64,000 nucleotides of DNA from Bacteriovoracaceae bacterium (GTDB lineage Bacteria > Bdellovibrionota > Bacteriovoracia > Bacteriovoracales > Bacteriovoracaceae): the NCBI GenBank assembly GCA_947441615.1, contig CANEUH010000021.1, positions 1 through 64,000 of the forward strand, given 5' to 3'. The notes beneath the pieces were generated by a model, which did not search any database, had not been told where the DNA came from, and was given only the letters and a program-made list of their open reading frames with translations. How positions within the stretch are numbered: the stretch's first letter is position 1; every line of letters starts with the position of its first letter. The position numbers and the translations under genes were made by a program. Shown one piece after another: positions 1 through 9,893 of the stretch.

Positions 1-92
1 CGCTCCTATAGCGCCCGCGTCGGGACATTCTAAATTAGTATTCGCATACATTTAGTCTAGCTTGGACATCTTCGAGATGTACCAAGGGAGCG
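1..92. ncRNA. Candidate structured RNA / multibranch inverted-repeat element (orientation unknown, may extend beyond the window)
   Basis: cgctcc(1-6) pairs with ggagcg(87-92). It encloses cccg/cggg (14-17/21-24), CTAAAT..GTAT-tcgc-ATAC..ATTTAG (30-55) and CTTGGACATCT-tcg-AGATGT-a-CCAAG (61-86). Confidence 0.4.
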
Positions 93-215
93 GTCATTTA
101 TTGGATTTTAAGGGCTTAGATTCAACTTATTTGTTAGAGATTCCACTTTTTCAACGAATTCGTCATTTTTAAATAAAGATAAAAAAAACACGGATTCCTA
201 CCGATATAAGGATTC

Positions 216-1892
216 ATGAAAAAGATCTACGCCATCATCCTAAGTTTCGGACTTATTATAGCCCCTGTTCAACACGCGAAGGCAGAAGAAGCCGAGATGA
301 GTTGGGGAGGGGTGACGAATATGGTTCTAGGTCTTTCAACAGGTCTTTTAGGATCAACTGTTTTATTACGTTGTAAACTTGGAGGGGCACAACCATCCCT
401 TTGGGCGTACATGGTGGGGTCTCTTGCTTACATTACAAGTGAATTGATTGGAGCACAAGCCCACAAAGCCCACATAAACGCAATAGCAGTTGACTTAGAA
501 GAGGCCAAAAAGAAACTCCAGGAAGGAGACTCAATCCAAAGATTATCCTTGGAGTTACAATTAAATACACAAAAAGAAAACCTAGCTTTTGTCCAGAAAA
601 GAAAGGGCTGGATGTATGCAGTTGGAGTTCTTTATACTCTCGCCACGACTTTTGCCATCATGGAAGCAGTAGCGGAAGCCGCTACCCTTGGTGTAAAAAA
701 CAGTTTTGCTGGTTGTATTCATAAAGATCTAACTTGGCGTCCTTTAAGAGCGTTACTATTTATGGCTTTCATGCCTACAAGTGCTCTTTCTTCAGGTATT
801 CAAAATGGCTGGGTCCAAGGGGGTATTGTATTAGGAAGTTCACTCATGTTTTTTAAATCCGTAAGTGATTTTATGGATAAAGGTCTTGGACCTTTAATTG
901 ATCATGGTATTCCTCGAAGCATTACATTTGGTTCTTTTACACTGGTTTCTGCGGCTACGATAATTGATTTAGAAATCACTCAAGGAACAATTGAAAAAAA
1001 TATCGAAGATATTACAAAGGTACTTATTAATCAGTATGAACAAAATAAAAAAGATGGAGTTATTACTGGACCTGGCGCCGAAAGAGTTGCATCAGGTCTA
1101 TCAAGGAATAATTCCATAAAAAAATTAGATGGTTATTATGCTTTAAGCTCGGCCCCATGTGTTTCGAATTCTGGTGGAAGCATTTCTATTAATTCGAGTA
1201 ACTGTAAAAAACCGATGAAAATAACTCGTCCCAATTTATCTGGATCCTTTTCAAATAATACTCTTCAGAGTGCAACCGCAATAGGTGCCGATTATGTTAA
1301 CGCATTGGCCGCTGGTGATATGGCGAAAGCTGAGGTCCTAGGTGGGCAACTCTCAAACATGGCCGGACGACTTAAAATAATAAGAGATGATGCAATAAAA
1401 AAATATAATCAAGTTGCAAAAGAAAAAAATAAAAAAATTCTTGATTTTGATAAAGAAGTAAAAGCCTTTAACGAAAGTATGTCGGGAAATTTATCCAAAT
1501 CCCTCGCTTCTCAAGGCATTGATCCTCAAAAATTAAATAAGGCTTCATCTAATTCAGTAAATAAACCTGTTGCTTCTATTTCCGCCCAACCGACTCCGGA
1601 AGTCGCTGCACCTGAAGTGCCAATTGAAAATCTGGCCTCTACTCCTGAGACTCCTGCTGAGGAAGTGGCCCAAACCCCGGCCCCAACTCTTGAAGAGAGC
1701 CTAGAGAACTTCGAATCAAGTGAAAGCGATATTTCTCCTGAAAAACAGGTTTCCATCTTTAAACAGGTCTCCAACCGTTACATCCTAAATTACAACCGGT
1801 TCTTTAGGGAGGAGGAGCCAAATCCTGAAGCAACTCCTGGTGATGGCAAAGCGCCTGTCCCTCAAAGCCCTTTGACGCAACCCATAAAATAG
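216..1892 (+). CDS. Hypothetical membrane protein with N-terminal signal peptide and Pro/Glu-rich C-terminal tail
   Basis: 558 aa ORF; signal-like N-terminus, several hydrophobic segments, low-complexity C-terminus. Confidence 0.75.
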   Translation: MKKIYAIILSFGLIIAPVQHAKAEEAEMSWGGVTNMVLGLSTGLLGSTVLLRCKLGGAQPSLWAYMVGSLAYITSELIGAQAHKAHINAIAVDLEEAKKKLQEGDSIQRLSLELQLNTQKENLAFVQKRKGWMYAVGVLYTLATTFAIMEAVAEAATLGVKNSFAGCIHKDLTWRPLRALLFMAFMPTSALSSGIQNGWVQGGIVLGSSLMFFKSVSDFMDKGLGPLIDHGIPRSITFGSFTLVSAATIIDLEITQGTIEKNIEDITKVLINQYEQNKKDGVITGPGAERVASGLSRNNSIKKLDGYYALSSAPCVSNSGGSISINSSNCKKPMKITRPNLSGSFSNNTLQSATAIGADYVNALAAGDMAKAEVLGGQLSNMAGRLKIIRDDAIKKYNQVAKEKNKKILDFDKEVKAFNESMSGNLSKSLASQGIDPQKLNKASSNSVNKPVASISAQPTPEVAAPEVPIENLASTPETPAEEVAQTPAPTLEESLENFESSESDISPEKQVSIFKQVSNRYILNYNRFFREEEPNPEATPGDGKAPVPQSPLTQPIK

Positions 1893-2039
1893 TCAGGAAT
1901 CCTCGCTGCGAAGTGCCTCTTTTAATCTATTTGCCGCTCTGAGTGAGCTGTGTTACCTTCCATCGGACATTTATTTTAAAGTATTTCATCTCGCTCATGG
2001 CAATTGTGTCCATGGGCTTATTATAATCCAGGAGGAAAT

Positions 2040-2651
2040 ATGATCTACGAAACGGCTTTCGTCGTTCGCCCAGACGCATCTGAAGAAGTTGTGTCTTCCA
2101 TCAAGAACTCCCTTGCTGAAACTTTTAAAGCTTTCGGCGCTGAAGTTCTTGTTACAGATTCTTGGGGAGTGAAGACATTCGCTCAGCCTACAGAATCTGG
2201 TCTTAAGAAAGGTGCTTACCACTATTTCATGTACAAAGGTGCTGGTAACCTTAATGCAGAAATCGAGCGTAAGTTCCGTATTAACGAAAATCTTGTTCGT
2301 CATTTAATTATTAAGCTAGGTGAAGATAAGCACCAAGCTGAAATCGTTAAGGAATACAAGAACCCAAATCACACTCAAGCTGCTCAAATTGATGATGAGT
2401 TTGCTGGTGGCGAAGACAAAGACAAGAAGATGCACTCTAAGCGTAAATCTTGTTGGTTCTCTGCTAAGAAAACTTCCCCTGATTGGAAAGATCCAAAATC
2501 TTATTCATGGCTAGTAAACGAGTTCGGAAAAATTTCTCCGTCTCGTATCACTGGTTTGACTCCGACTTTCCAGCGTCGTGCAAACGAAGCTATTAAGCGT
2601 GGTCGTAACATGCTTCTTATCAGCTACCAATCTAACGAAACTGCTCGTTAA
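2040..2651 (+). CDS. rpsF-rpsR: Fused 30S ribosomal protein S6-S18
   Basis: AGGAGG SD upstream of ATG 2040. N-terminus YETAFVVRPD...FRINENLVRHLI is S6-like; C-terminus KRKSCWFSAKK...FGKISPSRITGLTPTFQRRANEAIKRGRNMLLISY is S18-like. No stop between the two. Confidence 0.9.
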   Translation: MIYETAFVVRPDASEEVVSSIKNSLAETFKAFGAEVLVTDSWGVKTFAQPTESGLKKGAYHYFMYKGAGNLNAEIERKFRINENLVRHLIIKLGEDKHQAEIVKEYKNPNHTQAAQIDDEFAGGEDKDKKMHSKRKSCWFSAKKTSPDWKDPKSYSWLVNEFGKISPSRITGLTPTFQRRANEAIKRGRNMLLISYQSNETAR

Positions 2652-2672
2652 TTGTTGGGGATTTAAACTGGT

Positions 2673-3653
2673 ATGAATACTGAAGTCATGCAACAACCAC
2701 AACTTTCAATTGGGAGACTCCTTCTGTTAGGGGCCTCGTCAGTTATTTTGTGTCTTAGTTTCATTATGTCAGTGTTTGCTCCGTTCCCACTTGCCCTTGC
2801 CATTACAATGTATGGAAGAGTGAAGGGGTATCTAGTCGGTATTACGGGACTTATTTTGAGTTTTGTTTTGGCCGGTTCGATTTATGGGGACTACACGCTG
2901 TTTGGATTTTATTTTTGTGTTTTAGTTTTTGGAATTGGGATTGCGGAGATCGTATTAAGAAATCTTTCTCCCGTTAAAGGAATGGTTCTTTTTGGCATCG
3001 GTTTTATTATAACCATTGCAACAAGTTTTATTCTGATGATGAATTCCATGAAAACGACCCCACAACAGTTTATCCTTCAGCAGATTGAGAAAAGTGCGGA
3101 TAAGATTGCCGAACAGAAAAAAGCGGTGGAAATGAGTGGCGATAAAGATGCTATTCAAGTTTTACAACTTTTAGATCGCCCTGATCTTTTAGCGAAGGAA
3201 ATGATGGAATCATTCCCAAGCTATTTCTTTATGGGTGTATTTATTATGCTTTGGTTCAATATGTTTCTTGTTCTTAAGAGTCGAAGACTCTTATTCTCAG
3301 GGACGGATTATTCGTTTGATGAAAAATGTTTGTTAAATTTTAAAGTTCCTTTTGGATTCGTTTTAGTGCTGGCCTTGGGTCTTATCTTGGCCCTTTTCGC
3401 TGAGAAACTTGGAACTTTTCCATTTGAAACTTTGGGTTTTACGATTATCAAATGCCTTGGAATTTTTTATTTCTTTCAAGGTTTTGGTGTTTTTAGTGAC
3501 ATGCTCAATTTCCTTGGTGTCACTGGCTTTTTCAGAACTTTGCTCGTGATGATTACGATCTTCATGGCAAGCTATCTCATTGCAGTCGCTGGTTTATTTG
3601 ATAATTGGTTTGATTTTAGAAAGTATTTTGTAAAACGTAATATTGAAGATTAA
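2673..3653 (+). CDS. Polytopic membrane protein, DUF2232/YybS-like
   Basis: Multiple TM segments; position between rpsR and rplI, as known for yybS-like genes. Confidence 0.65.
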   Translation: MNTEVMQQPQLSIGRLLLLGASSVILCLSFIMSVFAPFPLALAITMYGRVKGYLVGITGLILSFVLAGSIYGDYTLFGFYFCVLVFGIGIAEIVLRNLSPVKGMVLFGIGFIITIATSFILMMNSMKTTPQQFILQQIEKSADKIAEQKKAVEMSGDKDAIQVLQLLDRPDLLAKEMMESFPSYFFMGVFIMLWFNMFLVLKSRRLLFSGTDYSFDEKCLLNFKVPFGFVLVLALGLILALFAEKLGTFPFETLGFTIIKCLGIFYFFQGFGVFSDMLNFLGVTGFFRTLLVMITIFMASYLIAVAGLFDNWFDFRKYFVKRNIED

Positions 3654-3667
3654 TTTAGGAGAACCAT

Positions 3668-4243
3668 ATGAAAGTCATCCTTACTGAAAAAGTTAAGGCT
3701 TTAGGAACAATCGGAGAAATCGTTAACGTTTCTGCCGGATTTGCTCGTAACTTCTTATTCCCGAAAAAACTGGCGATTCTTGCTGATGAAAAGAACTCAA
3801 ACGTTCTTAAAGATAAGCAAAAAGCTCTCGCTAAGAAAATTTCTGCTGAAAAAGATGCAGCTCTTGCTGTTAAGAAAAAGTTAGAAGGTGTTACTGTTGA
3901 ATTGATTAAAAAAGTCGGTGCAAACGGTCGTCTTTTTGGTGCTGTAACTTCTCAAGAAATCGTAAAAGAAGTTGAAAAACTTGGCGTTTCTCTAGAGCGT
4001 CGTCTTCTTCAATTCGATGGATCAATTAAGTCTCTAGGGACTTACGATGTGAAAGCGAAGCTTTTTAATGATGTCGTTGCTAACTTTAAACTTAAAGTTG
4101 CAATCGATGCTGCTATGGCAGAGGAACTTAAAAAGCAACAAGCTGAAGCTCAGAAAAGAAATGCTGAGAAAAAAGCTAAAGCTGAAGCTGCAAAAGCTGC
4201 GGAAGCTGCTGCTGCTGCAGAAGCTGCTGCAAGCGAAGAGTAA
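3668..4243 (+). CDS. rplI: 50S ribosomal protein L9 with Lys/Ala-rich C-terminal extension
   Basis: MKVILTEKVKALGTIGEIVNVSAGFARNFLFPKKLA; AEAQKRNAEKKAKAEAAKAAEAAAAAEAAASEE tail. Confidence 0.95.
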   Translation: MKVILTEKVKALGTIGEIVNVSAGFARNFLFPKKLAILADEKNSNVLKDKQKALAKKISAEKDAALAVKKKLEGVTVELIKKVGANGRLFGAVTSQEIVKEVEKLGVSLERRLLQFDGSIKSLGTYDVKAKLFNDVVANFKLKVAIDAAMAEELKKQQAEAQKRNAEKKAKAEAAKAAEAAAAAEAAASEE

Positions 4244-4391
4244 TTCTTATTTACAGAGGAAGGGAATTAAACCCTTCCTCTGTCTTTCCTGTCCTAACTT
4301 CTTTTGACTCCCAAATATATTCCTACCTCGACATTCCGCACATGGTGTAAAGTCTATCCATATCGATATTTAGATTTTGGAGAAGCTTCTT

Positions 4392-5738
4392 ATGGCACAA
4401 GAGAATCGTAACGAATTACCTCATGACCTTGGGGCCGAGAAAGCATTACTTGGTTGTTTATTAATTGATAACTCAAGTTTCGATGAAATTTCTGACATTA
4501 ATCTAGAGGCAACAGATTTTTATCATCCCCAATATGGAGTGATTTTTCAGTCGATAAAAGATCTCTACATGGAAGGGATGCCGTTTGATATCGTAACGGT
4601 CTCTAGTAAGCTCAATGATCACGGAAAGCTTGAAAGAGTTGGCGGACAAAATGCACTTGTCACTATTTGTGATGAGGTTGGTTCAGCTGCTAACGTTGAA
4701 TATTACGCTCGTCTTATAAAAGAAAAAAGCATGCTCCGTGAAGTTGTGAGAACTGCGACGAGGGTTGCTCAAACGGGGACTGGTTTTACTGGTGACGTTG
4801 CTGATTTTCTTCAAGAAGTTGAGGCAAGCTTTTTTAAATTAACTGCCCAGACGAAAAATAATAAAATGATTCCTCTTAAGCAAGCCCTTTATGAAAACTT
4901 AAAGGAGCTTGAAAAACCTGCTCGCGCGAAAGGCGAGATCATGGGTGTTTCAACGGGCTTTCAGTCCATTGATAGGCAGCTTTTGGGACTTCAACCTGGT
5001 CAGTTAGTTCTTATTGCTGCAAGACCTGGTATGGGGAAAACGGCCCTCGCACTCAACTGGGCCGTGGCCGCAGCTAAACAAACGAATATGGCCGTGGCGG
5101 TATTTTCATACGAGATGATGTACGCGGAACTTTCGATGCGTCTATTAGCATCTGAGGCCTGTATTGATTCTAGAAAGTTAAAGACGAAAGAGTTTAACGA
5201 AATTGATTTAAGATCTATTTCAAACGCTATTCAAAAGCTATCGAACCTCAAATTATACATAAATGACTCGGGTTCAACGAATCTCATGGACATAAGGTCC
5301 TACTGCCGAAAACTAAAGGCCGAACAAGGTCTTGCGATGATTATTGTGGACTACCTACAGATCATGCCGATGCATATTAAAAAGCAAAATCGTGAACAAG
5401 AAATCGCTGAACTCTCGCGTGGCTTTAAAATGCTCGCCAACGAACTTGAAATACCAGTCGTCGCATTATCACAGTTGAACAGAACTGCTGCTTCAAGAAC
5501 TGATCGACGTCCACAGCTCCAAGATCTCAGGGAATCTGGATCTCTTGAGCAAGATGCCAACATCGTATGCCTTATTCATCGCGAAGATTATTATGATCCT
5601 CAAACTCCGAAGAAGGGAATTGCCGAAGTGATCATAGCGAAAAACCGAAACGGCGAACCTGGAACCGTCGAGTTATCTTGGATTGGTTCTCAAACGAAGT
5701 TTGCTGATATTGCCTCTCAAGGTAAGGCCGAAGCGTAA
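4392..5738 (+). CDS. dnaB: Replicative DNA helicase DnaB
   Basis: LPHDLGAEKALLGCLL, Walker A ARPGMGKTALALN, IIVDYLQIM, LSQLNR. Confidence 0.95.
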   Translation: MAQENRNELPHDLGAEKALLGCLLIDNSSFDEISDINLEATDFYHPQYGVIFQSIKDLYMEGMPFDIVTVSSKLNDHGKLERVGGQNALVTICDEVGSAANVEYYARLIKEKSMLREVVRTATRVAQTGTGFTGDVADFLQEVEASFFKLTAQTKNNKMIPLKQALYENLKELEKPARAKGEIMGVSTGFQSIDRQLLGLQPGQLVLIAARPGMGKTALALNWAVAAAKQTNMAVAVFSYEMMYAELSMRLLASEACIDSRKLKTKEFNEIDLRSISNAIQKLSNLKLYINDSGSTNLMDIRSYCRKLKAEQGLAMIIVDYLQIMPMHIKKQNREQEIAELSRGFKMLANELEIPVVALSQLNRTAASRTDRRPQLQDLRESGSLEQDANIVCLIHREDYYDPQTPKKGIAEVIIAKNRNGEPGTVELSWIGSQTKFADIASQGKAEA

Positions 5739-6899
5739 ATGATTTTCTCACGTTTTAAGTGGAACGATTCCTCGATCCTTGAACTTAGAAAACCTAAGAA
5801 TGCCTTTATTTATTATCGCACGACAAGATTAAACCTTCTGACAGGATTTCCTGAGACATATTCATTGGATTTATTTCTCAAGCGTTTAGAACTTATAAAA
5901 ATTCAAAATAAAGTTGATCGACCTCTTGTCTTCCATTTCTATTATGAGCTGGGTCTTATCCTACAGGGGTTGGGCCACACAGTAGATGACAGCACTCCCT
6001 TAGCTGTTGAAATAGAATTCGAAAATAAAAAATTTATTAAGCCACCAAAAAGTAAGTTAACTTCACTAAAATTAAAGTCAATTGAGCGACCGACCTGGAC
6101 TGAGTATAAGGCTTCTTTTCATCATATCCAGGAGGAGCTTTTAAATGGGAATTGTTATCAAGTCAATCTTACGTTCCCTTTTGATTTTGAAACAGAAGAT
6201 TTTATTGATCCAAGAAACCTCTGTGACTTCTTTTTTTCTCGAAATAATCTGAGTGCTTTTGCTCATTCTACCTTCTTGGGGGATGAATTAATCTTAAGTA
6301 ATTCTCCCGAGTGTTTGTTTCAGTATAAAGATCAGCAGGTTTATACAATGCCAATTAAAGGAACCCTAAAAACTTCTGCCAACTGGAAAAAAGATTGGAA
6401 GAAGTTTGAGCATGACCTTAAAGAAGAAGGTGAGCTTAATATGATTACTGACCTTTTAAAAAATGATTTAAACCGTCTTGAATATCCAAAAGCAAAGGTC
6501 ATTAAGGCCCGAGCTCCCATTGTTGTTCCGGGTCTTTTGCATCAATGTTCACTTCTATCTGTCGAACTTAAGAAGCCACTTTCATTATTAAAGACACTTG
6601 ATTGTTTATTTCCTGGTGGAAGTGTGACAGGAGCTCCAAAAAAACGAGTCATGCAAATTATTCAAGAGGTCGAAAGATACTCAAGAGGTATTTATTGTGG
6701 TTCCACACTTCTTTGTATTGGCGATAAAAAAGTATCGAACATAAATATTAGAACGGCCTCTATAAGTGTTAATGAGAGGTTGTGGAGGTATGGTGCAGGT
6801 GGTGGAGTCACTTTACTTTCTAGGCCGGTAAATGAGTTCCAGGAAATGGAATCTAAAGTTTCTAGCTTTCTGACATTGTTAAATGTCCCGGGGTATTAA
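5739..6899 (+). CDS. pabB: Chorismate-binding enzyme, aminodeoxychorismate synthase component I-like
   Basis: GNCYQVNLTFPF, MPIKGTLK, LFPGGSVTGAPKKRVMQII. Confidence 0.75.
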   Translation: MIFSRFKWNDSSILELRKPKNAFIYYRTTRLNLLTGFPETYSLDLFLKRLELIKIQNKVDRPLVFHFYYELGLILQGLGHTVDDSTPLAVEIEFENKKFIKPPKSKLTSLKLKSIERPTWTEYKASFHHIQEELLNGNCYQVNLTFPFDFETEDFIDPRNLCDFFFSRNNLSAFAHSTFLGDELILSNSPECLFQYKDQQVYTMPIKGTLKTSANWKKDWKKFEHDLKEEGELNMITDLLKNDLNRLEYPKAKVIKARAPIVVPGLLHQCSLLSVELKKPLSLLKTLDCLFPGGSVTGAPKKRVMQIIQEVERYSRGIYCGSTLLCIGDKKVSNINIRTASISVNERLWRYGAGGGVTLLSRPVNEFQEMESKVSSFLTLLNVPGY

Positions 6900-7069
6900 G
6901 TCAAATAAGTATAGTAATTTCATCGGCTTAAAGTGTTTCTCTCAAGAATCTCCTAACATCATCTTACATCTACTTAGTGTCACATTGACTTAGCTTTTCC
7001 TTGAAAGATACGCTCAGGTGCAAGTGTTACCAAATGGATTTTGGTGGCCAATTGTTCAAGGAGTTGAGA

Positions 7070-7282
7070 ATGACAGACAATAATCAGACCACGAATGGTT
7101 CTGAGGAAAAAAACGGGAAAGTAAGCTTGGAAGTGCTTGCTAAAATGACTGGTTTCCCTGTTGAAGTTATTAAAGAAGAGATCTTTAAAGGCGAGTCAAG
7201 TGACCAAATTTCATTGGAGTCACTAAGGGCCGCAATGCTTTCGTATATTGATTCAACGATGCTGATCAACGATCAAAAATAA
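7070..7282 (+). CDS. Small hypothetical protein
   Basis: AAGGAG SD before ATG 7070; ends immediately before a terminator. Confidence 0.65.
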   Translation: MTDNNQTTNGSEEKNGKVSLEVLAKMTGFPVEVIKEEIFKGESSDQISLESLRAAMLSYIDSTMLINDQK

Positions 7283-7311
7283 AAAAAGCCCCGCCATGAC
7301 GGGGCTTTTTT
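7282..7311 (+). terminator. Rho-independent terminator
   Basis: AAAAAAGCCCCG-CCATGA-CGGGGCTTTTTT. Confidence 0.85.
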
Positions 7312-7435
7312 ATTCCTGCTGAAATAAATCGAATTACTATTTCCGATCAAACGACTCCACGATATTCAATCACTTAAGTTCATCGTTTAAATTCCGATAC
7401 TTTATCCATACAGACTAATTGTTCGAGGATGCATT

Positions 7436-8200
7436 ATGGATATTTCAACTGTCATAGGCCTTGTGTTGGGAACGCTTGCGATCTTAGGATCGATTCTTTA
7501 TGGTTCACCCCTTTCAATTTTTATTGATGTCCCCTCAATCGTGGTTGTGGGTGGCGGGGTTGTAGCAACAACTTTTATTAAATGGCCAATGGAGCAAGTT
7601 AAGTCCACGGTAGCTGTTTTTATGAAGTCGATTTTTGTTACTGCCGTCGATCCAAAGGCCATGATCGCTGAAATTCAAAAATTAGCTGAAACAGCAAGAC
7701 GTGAATCTGTTTTCGCTTTAGAGAAAGTTCCTGTGGAAGATAAATTTTTAAAGAAGGCCGTCACACTTGCCGCCGATAACCGACCACCTGAAGTTATCAC
7801 ATCGATTCTTTCATTAGAGATTGCAGCGATGGAAGAGAGGCATGCCAAAGGTGTGGAGATTCTAGAGGGGATGGGTGCTGATGGTCCAGCGATGGGAATG
7901 ATTGGAACTCTGATTGGTCTGGTTCAAATGTTACAGAACATGTCGGATCCTTCTGCGATCGGTCCCGCTATGGCGGTTGCACTTTTAACAACATTTTATG
8001 GTGCCGTTCTTGCGAACGTCTTTACTATTCCTGTTGCCGCAAAATTAAAGCAGCGTTCAAAACAAGAAGCGACTAAGATGAATATTATTGTCGCTGGTGT
8101 ACTTGGTATTGTTGCCGGTGAGAACCCTCGAGTGATTAGAGAAAAACTTGACTCATTCTTACCTCCTAAAGATCGACTTGTAGAAGAGAAGAAGGAGTAG
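7436..8200 (+). CDS. motA: Flagellar motor stator protein MotA
   Basis: SPLSIFIDVPSIVVVGGGVVATTFIKWP; GPAMGMIGTLIGLVQML. Confidence 0.9.
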   Translation: MDISTVIGLVLGTLAILGSILYGSPLSIFIDVPSIVVVGGGVVATTFIKWPMEQVKSTVAVFMKSIFVTAVDPKAMIAEIQKLAETARRESVFALEKVPVEDKFLKKAVTLAADNRPPEVITSILSLEIAAMEERHAKGVEILEGMGADGPAMGMIGTLIGLVQMLQNMSDPSAIGPAMAVALLTTFYGAVLANVFTIPVAAKLKQRSKQEATKMNIIVAGVLGIVAGENPRVIREKLDSFLPPKDRLVEEKKE

Positions 8201-8202
8201 TT

Positions 8203-8997
8203 ATGGCCGACGCTCCAAAGTGTCCTCCCTGTAAGCCTGGTGCTCCAGGGTGGCTAGCAACTTTCTCAGATCTCTGTACATTACTTTTGACGTTTTTCGT
8301 TTTGCTCCTTTCATTTGCAAAAACGGAGACAGCGAAATATGAAGCTGCTATTGGTTCATTACGTAATGCCTTCGGAGGAAACGTACTAAAGCCTGGTGAA
8401 GTGATGAGACCCGGTAAATCACCAACAGATTCAGCAACCATGATTGAATCTGAAACTCCTGCGAAGCCATTTCCTATCGAAATGCTAACAGCAGAAGGTT
8501 TACTAGATAAGCATGAAGTGAATAGAGATTCAGATGTTCAACTCAATCAGTTAAAGAAAATGCTTGCTGATAACGAACTATCTGAAGCGGCCAACGTCTA
8601 TGAAATGCCTGAAACCATCATGGTAAGAATGAAAGATAAAATTTATTTTCAAAAAGGTTCAACAGGAATTGATGAAATTAATATTCAGGTTTTTGATCAT
8701 TTGGTCAAAATGCTTAGAGATAATAGCTGGAATATTCTTGTTGAAGGGCATGCTGAGGCCGGTGAGAAATCTACAAAAGATAATGGTGACTCATACGCTG
8801 TTTCAAGTTCTCGGGCCCTTGCTGTTTCAAAATCGCTCATTCAAAGAGGTGTTTCAGCTGATCGAATTACGATTGTTTTTTATGGAGACTCACGTCCTCA
8901 AGAAAAACTTAATCGAAACATAAACGATCGTCGGGTTGAATTTGTATTAAGAAAATCAGACTTAAGAGTAGAAGGGCGTAAGGTTGATGCTCAGTGA
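8203..8997 (+). CDS. motB: Flagellar motor protein MotB (OmpA-like C-terminus)
   Basis: GWLATFSDLCTLLLTFFVLLLSF; VEGHAEAG...SSRALAVSKSLIQRGVSADRI...NRRVEF-type OmpA fold. Confidence 0.88.
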   Translation: MADAPKCPPCKPGAPGWLATFSDLCTLLLTFFVLLLSFAKTETAKYEAAIGSLRNAFGGNVLKPGEVMRPGKSPTDSATMIESETPAKPFPIEMLTAEGLLDKHEVNRDSDVQLNQLKKMLADNELSEAANVYEMPETIMVRMKDKIYFQKGSTGIDEINIQVFDHLVKMLRDNSWNILVEGHAEAGEKSTKDNGDSYAVSSSRALAVSKSLIQRGVSADRITIVFYGDSRPQEKLNRNINDRRVEFVLRKSDLRVEGRKVDAQ

Positions 8998-9893
8998 TGA
9001 CCGATTATATTGAAGTATCCTGGCTAAACAATGAACCTTCATTAAAAAGTGCTCTTCAACTTGCCTTTGGTGCTTCGGGGCAACTCATTAAAAAGTACTT
9101 TTCTTCTAAAGAGCAAGATCGATCGATCTTGGCAAAAACTGTATTAAAGCTACCTATAAATTTCGTTAATCACCTGAAAATTAATCCAATCTATGAGGGA
9201 CCTGAAGTTAAAATCATCTCTGAATCGGACGAGTTTATTGTTCTTCATAAGCCACCTACCGTTCATTGCCATCCCCATGGCTATGAAGATAGAGACACCT
9301 TATTGAACTTCCTCGTGACGCAAAAGAAGTGGGATTGCCTTGAGGTTAATCGTGATCAATACGATCGTGGTTTGTTGTATCGACTTGATTTTGAAACTTC
9401 TGGTGTCATTATTCTCGCAAAAAATGAAAAATTCTTTCAATTCATGAGAGAGAATTTTAATACCTCGATGAAAAGAAAATTTTATTGGGCGATTGTAGAG
9501 GGAGAGTTTAATCAAGAGGGAAGTTGGACCCATTATTTCAAACCTACCGGGCAAAAAGGAAGTAAGCAGAAGGTGATGAATGATCTTTCCGAGGGAGCAA
9601 CTGAAGGAAGATTGACGGTAAAAAAAGTTTATTCGAAGAATGGAAAAAGCTTATTGTTAGTAAATTTAAAAACAGGACTCAGACATCAAATAAGAGCACA
9701 GCTGTCTCATCTCGGATTTCCGATCTTAGGGGATGAACTTTATGGTGGTCATGCTTCAAGTCGAATCTTTCTTCACGCATTGAGGTATGAATTTACAGAA
9801 GTTGTTGAAGATCAAAATGCAGAATTATTTAACATCTTCTTTGACTTGGACGGTGCTCTGAAGGTGGGCCATGATATGCTCAGGAGTTTCTAG
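8997..9893 (+). CDS. RluA-family 23S rRNA/tRNA pseudouridine synthase
   Basis: VLHKPPTVHCHPH, YRLDFETSGVIILAKNE, LKTGLRHQIRAQLSHLGFPILGDELYGG. Confidence 0.88.
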   Translation: MTDYIEVSWLNNEPSLKSALQLAFGASGQLIKKYFSSKEQDRSILAKTVLKLPINFVNHLKINPIYEGPEVKIISESDEFIVLHKPPTVHCHPHGYEDRDTLLNFLVTQKKWDCLEVNRDQYDRGLLYRLDFETSGVIILAKNEKFFQFMRENFNTSMKRKFYWAIVEGEFNQEGSWTHYFKPTGQKGSKQKVMNDLSEGATEGRLTVKKVYSKNGKSLLLVNLKTGLRHQIRAQLSHLGFPILGDELYGGHASSRIFLHALRYEFTEVVEDQNAELFNIFFDLDGALKVGHDMLRSF

